A stretch of DNA of 64,000 nucleotides from Actinomadura syzygii (lineage in GTDB: Bacteria > Actinomycetota > Actinomycetes > Streptosporangiales > Streptosporangiaceae): NCBI RefSeq assembly GCF_008085905.1, contig NZ_VSFF01000011.1:186001-250000 (forward strand), written 5' to 3'. Of this stretch, positions 43,883 through 52,042 are shown one piece after another; the first letter of the stretch is position 1, and every line of letters begins with the position of its first letter. The notes beneath the pieces were generated by a model. The model saw only the letters and a program-made list of their open reading frames with translations, was not told the origin of the DNA and did not search any database. The translations under genes were made by a program, and so were the position numbers.

Positions 43883-44596
43883 TCAGGGTGACGGAGCGGG
43901 GACCGTTTGGAGTTCGAGTTCCGATGTCCAGTCGACGAAGCGGCCGAGGCCGTCGAAGCGGGCGCGGGCGGTGCCGCCGCCGGGGAGATGGGCCTCGGTG
44001 AGCAGGTCGGTCTGGCGGTAGGGGACGCGGTGCCGGGACAGCAGCCCGGCGAGCGTCAGCCGCGGCTCGTGCGGGAACAGGCTGGCGGCGTTGGCGAGGA
44101 GCCGGGGGAGGGGGACCGGGTCCCACTGGGCGGGCGGGGCCTGCGGGTCGTCGACGTGCAGGTAGGCGGAGCCGCCGTCGTAGCCGGCGCCGATGTAGCC
44201 GGCGCCGCCGAGGACGCCGCCCGCGGCCATCGCGATCAGCTCGCCGCCGTGCCCGGCGGGACCCTCGTACCAGGACAGGTCGACCTCGGGCGTGGTGAAC
44301 TCGGCGACGCCGAGGCGCTCGCCGATCGTCCGGATGACGAGGGTCGGCGCGACCGCGGGATGGGCGTCGCCGAACTGGGGGTTGGCCCAGCCCCACAGCC
44401 AGGTGCGCTCGCGGGCGGCGTAGCTGCCGAGCAGGGACACGCGGACGGTGACGCCGCCGCTGGAGTAGGTGCGCGCGGTGAGGTCGGCGCTCCAGTCCTC
44501 GCGCGGCAGGAACTCGGCGAGCGTCTCCTGCTGCTGCAGGACGACGGCCGCCAGCGCGGCGCCGAGGCGTTCGAACGCGGGACTGAATCCGGACAT
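43883..44596 (-). CDS. DUF6882-like protein
   Basis: This is a cytoplasmic protein of 237 aa without membrane segments. The WLWGWANPQFGDAHP stretch and an N-terminal segment about tyrosine and glycine turns resemble DUF6882 proteins of unknown function; the match is from memory. ATG 44596 lies 9 nt after TAATGT (44611-44606), so the transcript is probably leaderless; GTG 44605 directly abuts that box. It faces dnaE across the repeat element and is divergent from a membrane protein gene. No partner suggests a role. Confidence 0.65.
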   Translation of the reverse strand: MSGFSPAFERLGAALAAVVLQQQETLAEFLPREDWSADLTARTYSSGGVTVRVSLLGSYAARERTWLWGWANPQFGDAHPAVAPTLVIRTIGERLGVAEFTTPEVDLSWYEGPAGHGGELIAMAAGGVLGGAGYIGAGYDGGSAYLHVDDPQAPPAQWDPVPLPRLLANAASLFPHEPRLTLAGLLSRHRVPYRQTDLLTEAHLPGGGTARARFDGLGRFVDWTSELELQTVPAPSP

Positions 44597-44695
44597 GTCG
44601 GGCACACATTATCCCAGTGGTCGGGGCCATCGTGGGCGGTAATCGGACAGGCTAGGCTTTCGCTGTCAGAGGACCTTCATCGAGGAGCGTACGAG

Positions 44696-45313
44696 GTGCG
44701 GGGACCCGCCGGGCGGCTCTTGACGTCGAGGATCCTTCGGACGTGGGCGGTCACCGCCGCCATCGTCACGCTGCTCGGTCCGCCGCTGGGGCTGCTGTGG
44801 GCGAAGACCGTCCCCAAGGTGACATACGTAATAGTTCAAGGTGAGCCATTGCTGGCCGATCCGGAAGGTCAGGGTCCGATCGGGATCGACGCCCGGTTCG
44901 CGCTGATCGCCATGATCGCCGGGCTGGTCTGCGGCTGCGCCGCCTACCTGGCGGGCGGCCGCGGCAACGACCTCGCGCTGCTGCTCGGGCTGGCCGTCGG
45001 CGGCGTCGCCGCGGCCGTCCTCGTCTGGCGGACCGGCCACCTCATCGGGCTGGACGGCTTCCACGCCGCGGTCCGCCGCGCCCACGACGGCGACACCGTG
45101 ACGGGCGTCGCCGACCTGCGCGCCAAGGGCGTCCTCGTGTTCTGGGCGGTGGTCGCGGTCGCCGCGTACGGGCTGCTCGAACTTCTCGTCCGGCGGCTAC
45201 CCGCGGGCGATGGCCGCGACGGCGGCGCCGGTGAGCCGGACGAGGTCGGCGGGGACGAGCTCGATCTGCAGTCCGCGGCGCCCGGCCGAGACGTAGACGG
45301 TCGCGAGCCCTGA
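44696..45313 (+). CDS. Four-helix membrane protein (DUF2567-like)
   Basis: This protein of 205 aa has four membrane helices at about 14-35, 65-85, 92-110 and 142-162. An extracytoplasmic loop after the first helix reads VTYVIVQGEPLLADPEGQ. The pattern resembles DUF2567 proteins; function unknown. GTG 44696 has GAGGAG eight bases upstream and TAGGCT at 44653-44658 as a -10. The last 39 codons run antisense through the 3' end of the ybaK-like gene, a 117-nt convergent overlap. That tail is hydrophilic and probably not under strong selection. Confidence 0.7.
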   Translation: MRGPAGRLLTSRILRTWAVTAAIVTLLGPPLGLLWAKTVPKVTYVIVQGEPLLADPEGQGPIGIDARFALIAMIAGLVCGCAAYLAGGRGNDLALLLGLAVGGVAAAVLVWRTGHLIGLDGFHAAVRRAHDGDTVTGVADLRAKGVLVFWAVVAVAAYGLLELLVRRLPAGDGRDGGAGEPDEVGGDELDLQSAAPGRDVDGREP

Positions 45314-45694
45314 CGCCGACTCGTCCACCACGGTCGGCAGCCGCCTGCGCTGGCCGAGCGGGCTGATCCCGCCGACGACGTAGCCGGTGGCGCGCTCGGC
45401 GTCCTTCGGGTCCGCCATCCGCGCCTTCTTGCCCCCCGCGGCGGCGGCGAGCGCCTTCAGGTCGAGGGTGGCCGACACCGGGACGACGCCGACCGTGAGC
45501 CGCCCGTCCACCTCGGCGAGCAGCGTCTTGAAGATCCGGTCGGGGGAGATCCCGAGGGCCTCGGCGGCGGCCGCCCCGTACGACTCGGCGTCCGGGTCCG
45601 CCTCGTAGGGGTGCAGGGTGAACTCGATCTTCGCCTTGGCTGCCGCGACGGTCGCCGGGGTGCCCATGCCGCCCTTGGCCTTCGGGGTGCTCAT
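45197..45694 (-). CDS. ybaK: Cys-tRNA(Pro) deacylase (YbaK/EbsC family)
   Basis: This protein of 165 aa belongs to the YbaK editing domain family that hydrolyses mischarged Cys-tRNA-Pro. Signature parts are GISPDRIFKTLLAEVDGRL, the KALAAAAGGKKARMADPKDAERATG region and the GGISPLGQRRRLPTVVDESA segment. The lysine in FKTL is the conserved catalytic residue. ATG 45694 is 32 nt after the LON-domain gene on the same strand, so co-transcription is likely. It overlaps the facing membrane protein gene at the 3' end. Confidence 0.9.
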   Translation of the reverse strand: MSTPKAKGGMGTPATVAAAKAKIEFTLHPYEADPDAESYGAAAAEALGISPDRIFKTLLAEVDGRLTVGVVPVSATLDLKALAAAAGGKKARMADPKDAERATGYVVGGISPLGQRRRLPTVVDESASGLATVYVSAGRRGLQIELVPADLVRLTGAAVAAIARG

Positions 45695-45726
45695 GGCGCA
45701 AGTCTGCCGTGGCCCGCCGGGGCCGG

Positions 45727-46389
45727 TCAGTTCGGGTGGAACGAACCGTCCAGGAACTGGCCGGCGGGGAGCATCGGCAGCACGTCCAGGATGCGGTTCT
45801 CCCTGGCCAGCAGGTCGCGTTCGGCCTCAAGGCGGAGCGCGGCGTCCTCGCACTCCAGCAGCCGCTGCTTCTCGTGGCCGTCCAGGACGAGCGCCGCCGC
45901 GATCGCGTACGACAGGGCCACCGGGTCGCTCGGGGGGTCGCCGTCCTCGAACGGGCCGGCCCCCGCCGCGCGCAGCCGGTGCCGGTACAGCCGGTACAGC
46001 CGCCGGACGCGCACCGCCGCGGGCTCCGGGTCGGTCCCCGCGTCCTCGGGCAGGAGCTCGACCTCGCCCTGCAGGTAGGGGCGGGACCGGTCGAGCTCCT
46101 TCAGCCGGAACCGGCGGGCGCCGACGGTGACGACGTCGTACCGGCCGTCCGGGTGGCGGCGGGCGTCGCGCAGCTCGGCGACGCAGCCGACCTCCGCGAG
46201 CCGGTGCGCGGCGGACTCGCCGACCTCGTGGCCGAGCTCGATGCCGACGACGCCGAAACCGCGCGGCTCGGGCCGGTCGAGCAGGTCGGCGACCAGCTTG
46301 AGGTAGCGGTCCTCGAACAGATGCAGGGGGAGCACCAGCCCTGGGAACAGCACGGTGCCCAGCGGGAACAGGGGGAGCCGCTCGGTCAC
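45727..46389 (-). CDS. LON peptidase substrate-binding domain protein
   Basis: This protein of 220 aa consists of only the Lon N-terminal (PUA-like) domain plus a helical bundle, without ATPase or protease. It begins with LPLFPLGTVLFPGLVLPLHLFEDRY, and continues with GVVGIELGHEVG and RYDVVTVGARRFRLKELD. Stand-alone LON domain proteins are conserved in actinobacteria and their role is not established. GTG 46389 follows GGAGAGAGAG. It precedes the ybaK-like gene. Confidence 0.9.
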   Translation of the reverse strand: MTERLPLFPLGTVLFPGLVLPLHLFEDRYLKLVADLLDRPEPRGFGVVGIELGHEVGESAAHRLAEVGCVAELRDARRHPDGRYDVVTVGARRFRLKELDRSRPYLQGEVELLPEDAGTDPEPAAVRVRRLYRLYRHRLRAAGAGPFEDGDPPSDPVALSYAIAAALVLDGHEKQRLLECEDAALRLEAERDLLARENRILDVLPMLPAGQFLDGSFHPN

Positions 46390-46440
46390 ACTCTCTCTCC
46401 ACGTTCCGGGGGCGCCACCGGGGGAACGCCGTTCGGCGCC

Positions 46441-46470
46441 AGCCTACGTCGAAGGCGATGATCTTGGTAA
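46441..46470 (-). promoter_or_regulatory. Promoter of the LON-domain gene
   Basis: On the minus strand, TTACCA (46470-46465) and TAGGCT (46446-46441) are 18 bp apart. It sits at the edge of a low-GC patch (46457-46502) flanked by 7-bp inverted arms GCGATGA (46455-46461) and TCATCGC (46501-46507). Confidence 0.45.
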
Positions 46471-46580
46471 GAGAGAGATTTTCAGATTGTGAAGCGAAAG
46501 TCATCGCTCCGCCGGGTGCCGGGCCGCTCGCCCCCGATCGGCCGTGCCGCCCGCGCGGGGCGGAGGGTACCGTCGCCGCC

Positions 46581-47396
46581 ATGAGGATGCTCGTCGTGGA
46601 CGCCTTCGCCGACCGTCCGTTCAGCGGGAACCCGGCGGGGGTGTGCCTTCTCCGGGACGCCGCCGAGCCCGCATGGATGCAGCGTGTCGCGGCCGAGATG
46701 CGGCATTCGGAGACCGCGTTCGCGCGTCCGCTCCCGGACGACCCCGAGGCCGACTACGAGCTGCGCTGGTTCACCCCGCTCGTGGAGGTCGCGCTGTGCG
46801 GGCACGCCACGATGGGCGCCGCCCACGCGCTGTACGAGACGGGGACGGCCGAGCCCGGACGCCCGGTCCGGTTCCGGACGCTCAAGAGCGGCGTCCTCAC
46901 CGTCGAGCGGGACGCGGACGGCGCGCTGTCGATGGACTTCCCGTCCTGCCCGGCCGAACCGGTCGACGTCCCGGACGGGCTCGCCGAGGCGCTCGGCGTC
47001 CCGGTGGCCGCGGCGGGCCGGAACGTCCAGAACGACGTGCTCGCCGAGGTCGCGGACGAGACCGCCGTCCGCGAGCTGGCGCCCGACGTCGCGGCGCTCA
47101 CCCGCGTCGACGCCCGGGGCGTGATCGTCACCGCGGCGGCGGACGCCGGGCGCGGGTACGACTTCGTGTCCCGGTTCTTCGCCCCGCGCGTCCTGCCGGA
47201 GGGCGGGGAGGACCCGGTGACCGGCTCCGCGCACTGCGCGCTCGCCCCGCACTGGGCGGCGCGCCTCGGCCGCGGCGCGCTGACAGGGTACCAGGCGTCG
47301 GCGCGCGGCGGCAGGGTCGGCGTGGCGCTGCGCGGTGACCGCGTCGTCCTGTCCGGGACGGCCGCGACCGTCCTCGACGGGGAGCTGAAAGCCTGA
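46581..47396 (+). CDS. PhzF family isomerase/epimerase
   Basis: This protein of 271 aa has the diaminopimelate epimerase-like fold of PhzF. The N-terminus reads VVDAFADRPFSGNPAGVCLL. The active-site glutamate is in MRHSETAFA, LCGHATMGAAHAL follows, and the second half has GGEDPVTGSAHCALAP. It lacks any phenazine cluster around it, so the substrate is unknown. ATG 46581 lies 7 nt after a TACCGT -10 box (46568-46573), a likely leaderless start. It precedes the his operon but has its own promoter. Confidence 0.92.
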   Translation: MRMLVVDAFADRPFSGNPAGVCLLRDAAEPAWMQRVAAEMRHSETAFARPLPDDPEADYELRWFTPLVEVALCGHATMGAAHALYETGTAEPGRPVRFRTLKSGVLTVERDADGALSMDFPSCPAEPVDVPDGLAEALGVPVAAAGRNVQNDVLAEVADETAVRELAPDVAALTRVDARGVIVTAAADAGRGYDFVSRFFAPRVLPEGGEDPVTGSAHCALAPHWAARLGRGALTGYQASARGGRVGVALRGDRVVLSGTAATVLDGELKA

Positions 47397-47463
47397 TCGA
47401 CCCGTGCGTCTCGGCACGTGAGACGGTGCGCGAGGGACGGAGGGCACTCCGTAGACTGGACGG

Positions 47464-48771
47464 GTGATTTCCCGAATCGACCTGCGCGGCTCGCTGCCCG
47501 GCGACCTGCGCTCCGTGCTGCCCCGCGCCGAGCTCGACGTCGAGGCCGCCCTGGAGAAGGTGCGGCCCATCTGCGACGACGTGCGCCATCGCGGGTCGGC
47601 GGCGGTCCGGGAGCACACGGAGGCGTTCGACGGGGTGGCGCTGGAGCGCACCCGCGTCCCGGCGGCGGAGATCGAGCGGGCGCTCGCCGAGCTCGACCCG
47701 GCCGTCCGCGACGCGCTGGAGGAGAGCGTCCGCCGGGCGCGCGTCGTGCACCGGGCGCAGCGCCGCGGCGACGTCGCCACGCAGGTCGTGCCGGGCGGCA
47801 CCGTCACCGAGCGCTGGATCCCGGTCGAGCGGGTCGGGCTGTACGTGCCGGGCGGGCAGGCCGTGTACCCGTCCAGCGTGGTCATGAACGTCGTCCCCGC
47901 GCAGGAGGCGGGCGTCGCCTCGCTCGCCGTCACCTCGCCCGCGCAGAAGGAGTTCGGCGGCCTGCCGCACCCGTCGATCCTGGCGGCGTGCGCGCTGCTC
48001 GGCGTCGACGAGGTCCACGCGGCGGGCGGCGCGCAGGCGATCGCGATGTTCGCCTACGGCACCGAGGAGTGCCGCCGCGCCGACCTCGTCACCGGGCCCG
48101 GCAACGTGTACGTCGCCGCCGCGAAGCGGCTGCTCAAGGGCGTGATCGGCATCGACGCCGAGGCGGGCCCGACGGAGATCGCGATCCTCGCCGACGCGAC
48201 CGCGAACCCGGTCGACGTCGCCGCCGACCTGATCAGCCAGGCCGAGCACGACGTGCTCGCCGCCGCCGTCCTCGTGACCGACTCGGTCCGGCTCGCGGAC
48301 GAGGTCGAGGCCGAGCTGGCGGCCCAGGTCGCCCGGACGAAGCACGGCGGGCGGATCACCGAGGCGCTGGCCGGGCGGCAGTCCGGCATCGTCCTCGTCG
48401 ACTCGGTCGACGACGGCCTGCGCGTCGTGGACGCCTACGCCGCCGAGCACCTGGAGATCCACACCGCGGACGCCGCGGCCGTGGCCGCCCGCGTCCGCAG
48501 CGCCGGGGCGATCTTCGTCGGACGGCACGCGCCGGTCTCGCTCGGCGACTACCTCGCCGGGTCCAACCACGTCCTGCCGACCGGCGGGTGCGCCTGCCAC
48601 TCGTCCGGGCTGTCGGTGCAGTCGTTCCTGCGCGGCGTGCACGTCGTGGAGTACGACCGCGACGCGCTCGCCGACGCGACCGCCCGGGTCGTCGCCCTCG
48701 CCGAGGCCGAGGACCTGCCCGCCCACGGCGCGGCGCTGAAGGCCCGCTTCGACTGGGAGGTGCCGTCGTGA
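47464..48771 (+). CDS. hisD: Histidinol dehydrogenase HisD
   Basis: HisD (435 aa) performs the last two oxidations of histidine synthesis, using zinc and NAD. Clear family segments are VGLYVPGGQAVYPSSVVMN, AAGGAQAIAMFAYGTE, GPGNVYVAAAKRLL and DAEAGPTEIAILAD. The zinc and catalytic histidine segments are ISQAEHDVLA, EHLEIHT and the NHVLPT run. GTG 47464 lies 6 nt after TAGACT (47452-47457), so the operon mRNA is probably leaderless. Its stop overlaps hisC. Confidence 0.97.
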   Translation: MISRIDLRGSLPGDLRSVLPRAELDVEAALEKVRPICDDVRHRGSAAVREHTEAFDGVALERTRVPAAEIERALAELDPAVRDALEESVRRARVVHRAQRRGDVATQVVPGGTVTERWIPVERVGLYVPGGQAVYPSSVVMNVVPAQEAGVASLAVTSPAQKEFGGLPHPSILAACALLGVDEVHAAGGAQAIAMFAYGTEECRRADLVTGPGNVYVAAAKRLLKGVIGIDAEAGPTEIAILADATANPVDVAADLISQAEHDVLAAAVLVTDSVRLADEVEAELAAQVARTKHGGRITEALAGRQSGIVLVDSVDDGLRVVDAYAAEHLEIHTADAAAVAARVRSAGAIFVGRHAPVSLGDYLAGSNHVLPTGGCACHSSGLSVQSFLRGVHVVEYDRDALADATARVVALAEAEDLPAHGAALKARFDWEVPS

Positions 48772-49868
48772 CCTCGCTCGGCGACCTCCCGCTGCGCGAC
48801 GACCTGCGCGGCCGGGAGCCCTACGGCGCGCCGCAGCTCGACGTCCCGTACGCGCTGAACACCAACGAGAACCCGTACCCGCCGTCCGACCGGCTGGTGA
48901 AGGCGCTCGGCGAGGCCGTCATGGACGTCGCCGGAACCCTGAACCGCTACCCGGACCGCGACGCCGTCGCCCTTCGCGCCGACCTCGCCGCGTTCCTGAA
49001 CGCCGACACGCCGGGCGTGGGGCTCGACGGCCGCCGGGTGTGGGCGGCGAACGGCTCCAACGAGATCATCCAGCAGATCCTCCAGGCGTTCGGCGGGACG
49101 GGCCGCACCGCGCTCGGCTTCGAGCCGTCCTACTCCATGCACCCGATCATCACCGGGGTGTCCGGGACCCGCTGGGTGAACGCCGTCCGCGACGACGACT
49201 TCGGCATCGACCCGGCCCGCGCGGTCGCGGCGATCGAGGAGCACCGTCCCGACATCGTGTTCCTGACCTCGCCGAACAACCCGACCGGCACCGCGCTGCC
49301 GCTGGCGGCGATCGAGGCCGTCCTCGACGCGGCGCCCGGCATGGTCGTCGTCGACGAGGCGTACGCCGAGTTCCGGCGGGAGGGCACGCCGTCCGCGCTG
49401 ACGCTGCTCGACGGCCGTCCCCGGCTGATCGTCACCCGGACGATGTCCAAGGCGTTCGCGATGGCCGGGACGCGGCTCGGCTACCTCGCCGCCGACCCCG
49501 CCGTGGTCGACGCGCTGCTGCTCGTCCGGCTGCCGTACCACCTGTCGGCGGTCACGCAGGCGGTGGCGCGCACGGCGCTCGCGCACGGCGCGGAGCTGCT
49601 CGGCGGCGTCGAGGCGCTGCGCCGCGACCGCGACGCGATCGTCGCGTGGCTGCGCGCCGAGGGGTTCCGGGTGGCCGACTCCGACGCCAACTTCGTCCTG
49701 TTCGGGACGTTCCCCGACCGCCGCGCCGTGTGGGAGGCGCTGCTGGCGCGCGGCGTCCTGATCCGGGAGGTGGGGCCGCCCGAGTGGCTGCGGGTCAGCG
49801 TCGGCACCCCCGGCGAGATGGCCGCCTTCCGCACCGCACTGACACAAGCACTGAAGGAGGGTCTGTGA
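48768..49868 (+). CDS. hisC: Histidinol-phosphate aminotransferase HisC
   Basis: HisC (366 aa) is a fold-type I PLP enzyme that makes L-histidinol phosphate. The N-terminal LNTNENPYPPS is typical. TSPNNPTGTALP and VVDEAYAEF are seen, and the PLP lysine is in TRTMSKAFAMAGTRLGY. The GTG start overlaps the hisD stop (GTGA) and its stop overlaps hisB in the same way, so hisDCB are translationally coupled. Confidence 0.96.
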   Translation: MTSLGDLPLRDDLRGREPYGAPQLDVPYALNTNENPYPPSDRLVKALGEAVMDVAGTLNRYPDRDAVALRADLAAFLNADTPGVGLDGRRVWAANGSNEIIQQILQAFGGTGRTALGFEPSYSMHPIITGVSGTRWVNAVRDDDFGIDPARAVAAIEEHRPDIVFLTSPNNPTGTALPLAAIEAVLDAAPGMVVVDEAYAEFRREGTPSALTLLDGRPRLIVTRTMSKAFAMAGTRLGYLAADPAVVDALLLVRLPYHLSAVTQAVARTALAHGAELLGGVEALRRDRDAIVAWLRAEGFRVADSDANFVLFGTFPDRRAVWEALLARGVLIREVGPPEWLRVSVGTPGEMAAFRTALTQALKEGL

Positions 49869-50458
49869 CGCGCAAGGGCAGAGTCGAGCGCGGGACCAAG
49901 GAGACCACGGTCCTCGTCGAGATCGACCTGGACGGCACCGGGCAGGTCGACGTCGCGACCGGCGTGGGGTTCTTCGACCACATGCTGGCCCAGCTCGGCA
50001 AGCACGGGTCGTTCGACCTGACCGTCAAGACCACGGGCGACCTGCACATCGACAGCCACCACACCATCGAGGACACCGCGATCGCGCTCGGCCAGGCGTT
50101 CCGCGAGGCGCTCGGCGACAAGTCCGGCATCCGGCGGTTCGCCGACGCGTCGATCCCGCTGGACGAGGCGCTCGCCCAGGTCACCGTCGACGTGTCCGGC
50201 CGCCCGTACCTGGTGCACGTCGAGCCGGACGGCATGGCCCCCATGATCGGCCCCGAGTACGACACCACGATGACCCGGCACGTGTTCGAGTCGTTCGTGT
50301 CGAACGCGCGGGTCGCGCTGCACGTCCACGTCCCGTACGGGCGGAACGCGCACCACATCGTGGAGGCGCAGTTCAAGGCGCTCGCGCGGGCGCTGCGCGA
50401 CGCGGTGGCGTTCGACCCGAAGGTGCACGGCGTGCCGTCCACGAAGGGGGCGCTGTAG
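49865..50458 (+). CDS. hisB: Imidazoleglycerol-phosphate dehydratase HisB
   Basis: HisB (197 aa) is the monofunctional dehydratase without the phosphatase domain found in enterobacteria. Manganese-binding histidines are in GFFDHMLAQLGKHG, HIDSHHTIEDTAIALGQA and NAHHIVEAQFKALARAL. The length is usual. A gene for a 56-residue membrane protein follows after two bases. Confidence 0.96.
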   Translation: MTRKGRVERGTKETTVLVEIDLDGTGQVDVATGVGFFDHMLAQLGKHGSFDLTVKTTGDLHIDSHHTIEDTAIALGQAFREALGDKSGIRRFADASIPLDEALAQVTVDVSGRPYLVHVEPDGMAPMIGPEYDTTMTRHVFESFVSNARVALHVHVPYGRNAHHIVEAQFKALARALRDAVAFDPKVHGVPSTKGAL

Positions 50459-50460
50459 CG

Positions 50461-50631
50461 GTGGAGATCGCCGGCGCGGAGCTCGGCTTCAGCAACGTCG
50501 CGCTGTTCGCGGTCGCGTTGTTCCTGCTCGCGGGCGTCTACAGCTTCATCAAGCAGGGCATCAAGTTCGGCGCGCTGATCCTGCTGATCTTCGCCGGGCT
50601 CGCGGTCCTCGGAGGCGTGCTGTGGCTGTGA
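50461..50631 (+). CDS. Small membrane protein in his operon (56 aa)
   Basis: This short gene starts GTG 50461, two bases after hisB, and ends TGA 50629-50631, overlapping hisH by 10 nt. The protein is MEIAGAELGFSNVALFAVAL, then FLLAGVYSFIKQGIKFGALI, then LLIFAGLAVLGGVLWL. It has two predicted helices (about 12-30 and 37-56) separated by a short basic turn (KQGIK). The hisH ribosome-binding site lies within its last codons, so it is a coupling element at least. No known family is recalled and a link to histidine synthesis is unproven. Confidence 0.8.
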   Translation: MEIAGAELGFSNVALFAVALFLLAGVYSFIKQGIKFGALILLIFAGLAVLGGVLWL

Positions 50632-51263
50632 GGAAGGTCGTCATCCTCGACTACGGGTCGGGGAACCTGCGGTCCGCCGAGCGGGCCGTGGCCCGCGCGG
50701 GCGCGGAGGTGACCGTCACCGCCGACCGGGACGCCGCGCTCGACGCGGACGGCCTGGTCGTCCCCGGCGTCGGCGCGTTCGCCGCCTGCATGGCGGGGCT
50801 GCGCGCGGTGCGCGGCGAGCAGATCATCGGACGGCGGCTCGCCGGGGGGCGTCCCGTCCTCGGCATCTGCGTCGGCATGCAGATCCTGTTCGCCAAGGGC
50901 ATCGAGCACGGCGTCACCACCGAGGGCTGCGCCGAGTGGCCGGGCACGGTCGACCGGCTGGACGCGCCGGTCGTCCCGCACATGGGCTGGAACACCGTGG
51001 ACGCGCCCGACGGGTCCGTCCTGTTCGACGGCCTGGCGGACGCGCGGTTCTACTTCGTCCACTCCTACGCCGCGCGGAGCTGGGACCTCGAAGCCGACCC
51101 GACCGGTACCATCCCGGCCCCGCTCGTCACCTGGTCCGAGCACGGCGACCGCTTCGTCGCCGCGGTCGAGAACGGCCCCCTCTGCGCCACCCAGTTCCAT
51201 CCGGAGAAGTCCGGCGACGCCGGCGCGGCCCTCCTCCGCAACTGGCTCGGCACGCTCGGCTGA
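50622..51263 (+). CDS. hisH: Imidazole glycerol phosphate synthase glutaminase subunit HisH
   Basis: HisH (213 aa) is a class I glutamine amidotransferase that feeds ammonia to HisF. The nucleophile is the Cys of LGICVGMQILF. The His/Glu pair lies in ATQFHPEKSGDAG, and the oxyanion strand segment is PGVGAF. GTG 50622 has GGAGG (50611-50615) six bases upstream inside the small membrane protein gene. HisF lies two genes further on. Confidence 0.95.
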   Translation: MAVRKVVILDYGSGNLRSAERAVARAGAEVTVTADRDAALDADGLVVPGVGAFAACMAGLRAVRGEQIIGRRLAGGRPVLGICVGMQILFAKGIEHGVTTEGCAEWPGTVDRLDAPVVPHMGWNTVDAPDGSVLFDGLADARFYFVHSYAARSWDLEADPTGTIPAPLVTWSEHGDRFVAAVENGPLCATQFHPEKSGDAGAALLRNWLGTLG

Positions 51264-51302
51264 CCTGTCCGCTTCCGTCATCTGCCTCGATAGGGTTTCC
51301 GC

Positions 51303-52022
51303 ATGTCCCTGACGCTCCTTCCCGCCGTCGACGTCGCCTCGGGCCGGGCCGTCCGCCTGGTCCAGGGGGAGGCCGGCACCGAGACCTCCTACGGCGCGCC
51401 GCTGGACGCGGCGCTCGCCTGGCAGCGGGCGGGCGCGGAGTGGATCCATCTGGTCGACCTCGACGCCGCGTTCGGCCGCGGCTCCAACCGCGAGCTGCTC
51501 GCCGAGGTGACGGGGCGGCTGGACGTCAAGGTCGAGCTGTCCGGCGGCATCCGCGACGACGCGTCGCTGGAGGCGGCCCTCGGCACCGGCTGCGCCCGGG
51601 TCAACATCGGCACCGCCGCGCTGGAGGACCCGGCCTGGTGCCGCAAGATCATCGCCTCGCACGGCGACCGGATCGCGGTGGGCCTGGACGTGCGCGGCAC
51701 CACCCTCGCCGCCCGCGGCTGGACGCGCGAGGGCGGCGACCTGTGGGACGTCCTCGCCCGCCTGGAGGACGACGGCTGCCCCCGCTACGTCGTCACCGAC
51801 GTCACCAAGGACGGCACCCTCCGCGGCCCCAACACCGGCCTGCTCCGCGAGGTCTGCTCCCGCACCGACAAGCCGGTGATCGCGTCGGGCGGCGTCTCGT
51901 CCCTGGACGACCTGCGCGCCCTCGCCGGGCTCGCCGGGGACGGCGTCGAGGGCGCGATCGTCGGCAAGGCCCTCTACGCGCGGGCGTTCACGCTGGAGGA
52001 AGCCCTGGAGGCCGTGAAATGA
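51303..52022 (+). CDS. priA: Bifunctional isomerase PriA (HisA/TrpF)
   Basis: This TIM barrel of 239 aa is the ProFAR isomerase of histidine synthesis. In actinobacteria it usually also replaces TrpF (PRA isomerase) in tryptophan synthesis. The N-terminal aspartate is in LLPAVDVASGRAVRLVQGE and the second in VTDVTKDGTLRGPN; phosphate loops are SGGIRDD and ASGGVSS. Dual function is inferred from phylum and sequence type. ATG 51303 lies 6 nt after TAGGGT (51291-51296), an internal leaderless promoter candidate. Confidence 0.92.
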   Translation: MSLTLLPAVDVASGRAVRLVQGEAGTETSYGAPLDAALAWQRAGAEWIHLVDLDAAFGRGSNRELLAEVTGRLDVKVELSGGIRDDASLEAALGTGCARVNIGTAALEDPAWCRKIIASHGDRIAVGLDVRGTTLAARGWTREGGDLWDVLARLEDDGCPRYVVTDVTKDGTLRGPNTGLLREVCSRTDKPVIASGGVSSLDDLRALAGLAGDGVEGAIVGKALYARAFTLEEALEAVK

Positions 52023-52042
52023 GTGGGGAGGCCGTGAAGTGA
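52008..52042 (+). repeat. 20-bp tandem duplication at the priA-hisF junction
   Basis: GAGGCCGTGAAATGA (52008-52022, priA end) recurs as GAGGCCGTGAAGTGA (52028-52042) with one mismatch and a 20-bp period. The first copy ends priA; the second supplies the hisF ribosome-binding region and the GTG start. Confidence 0.8.
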
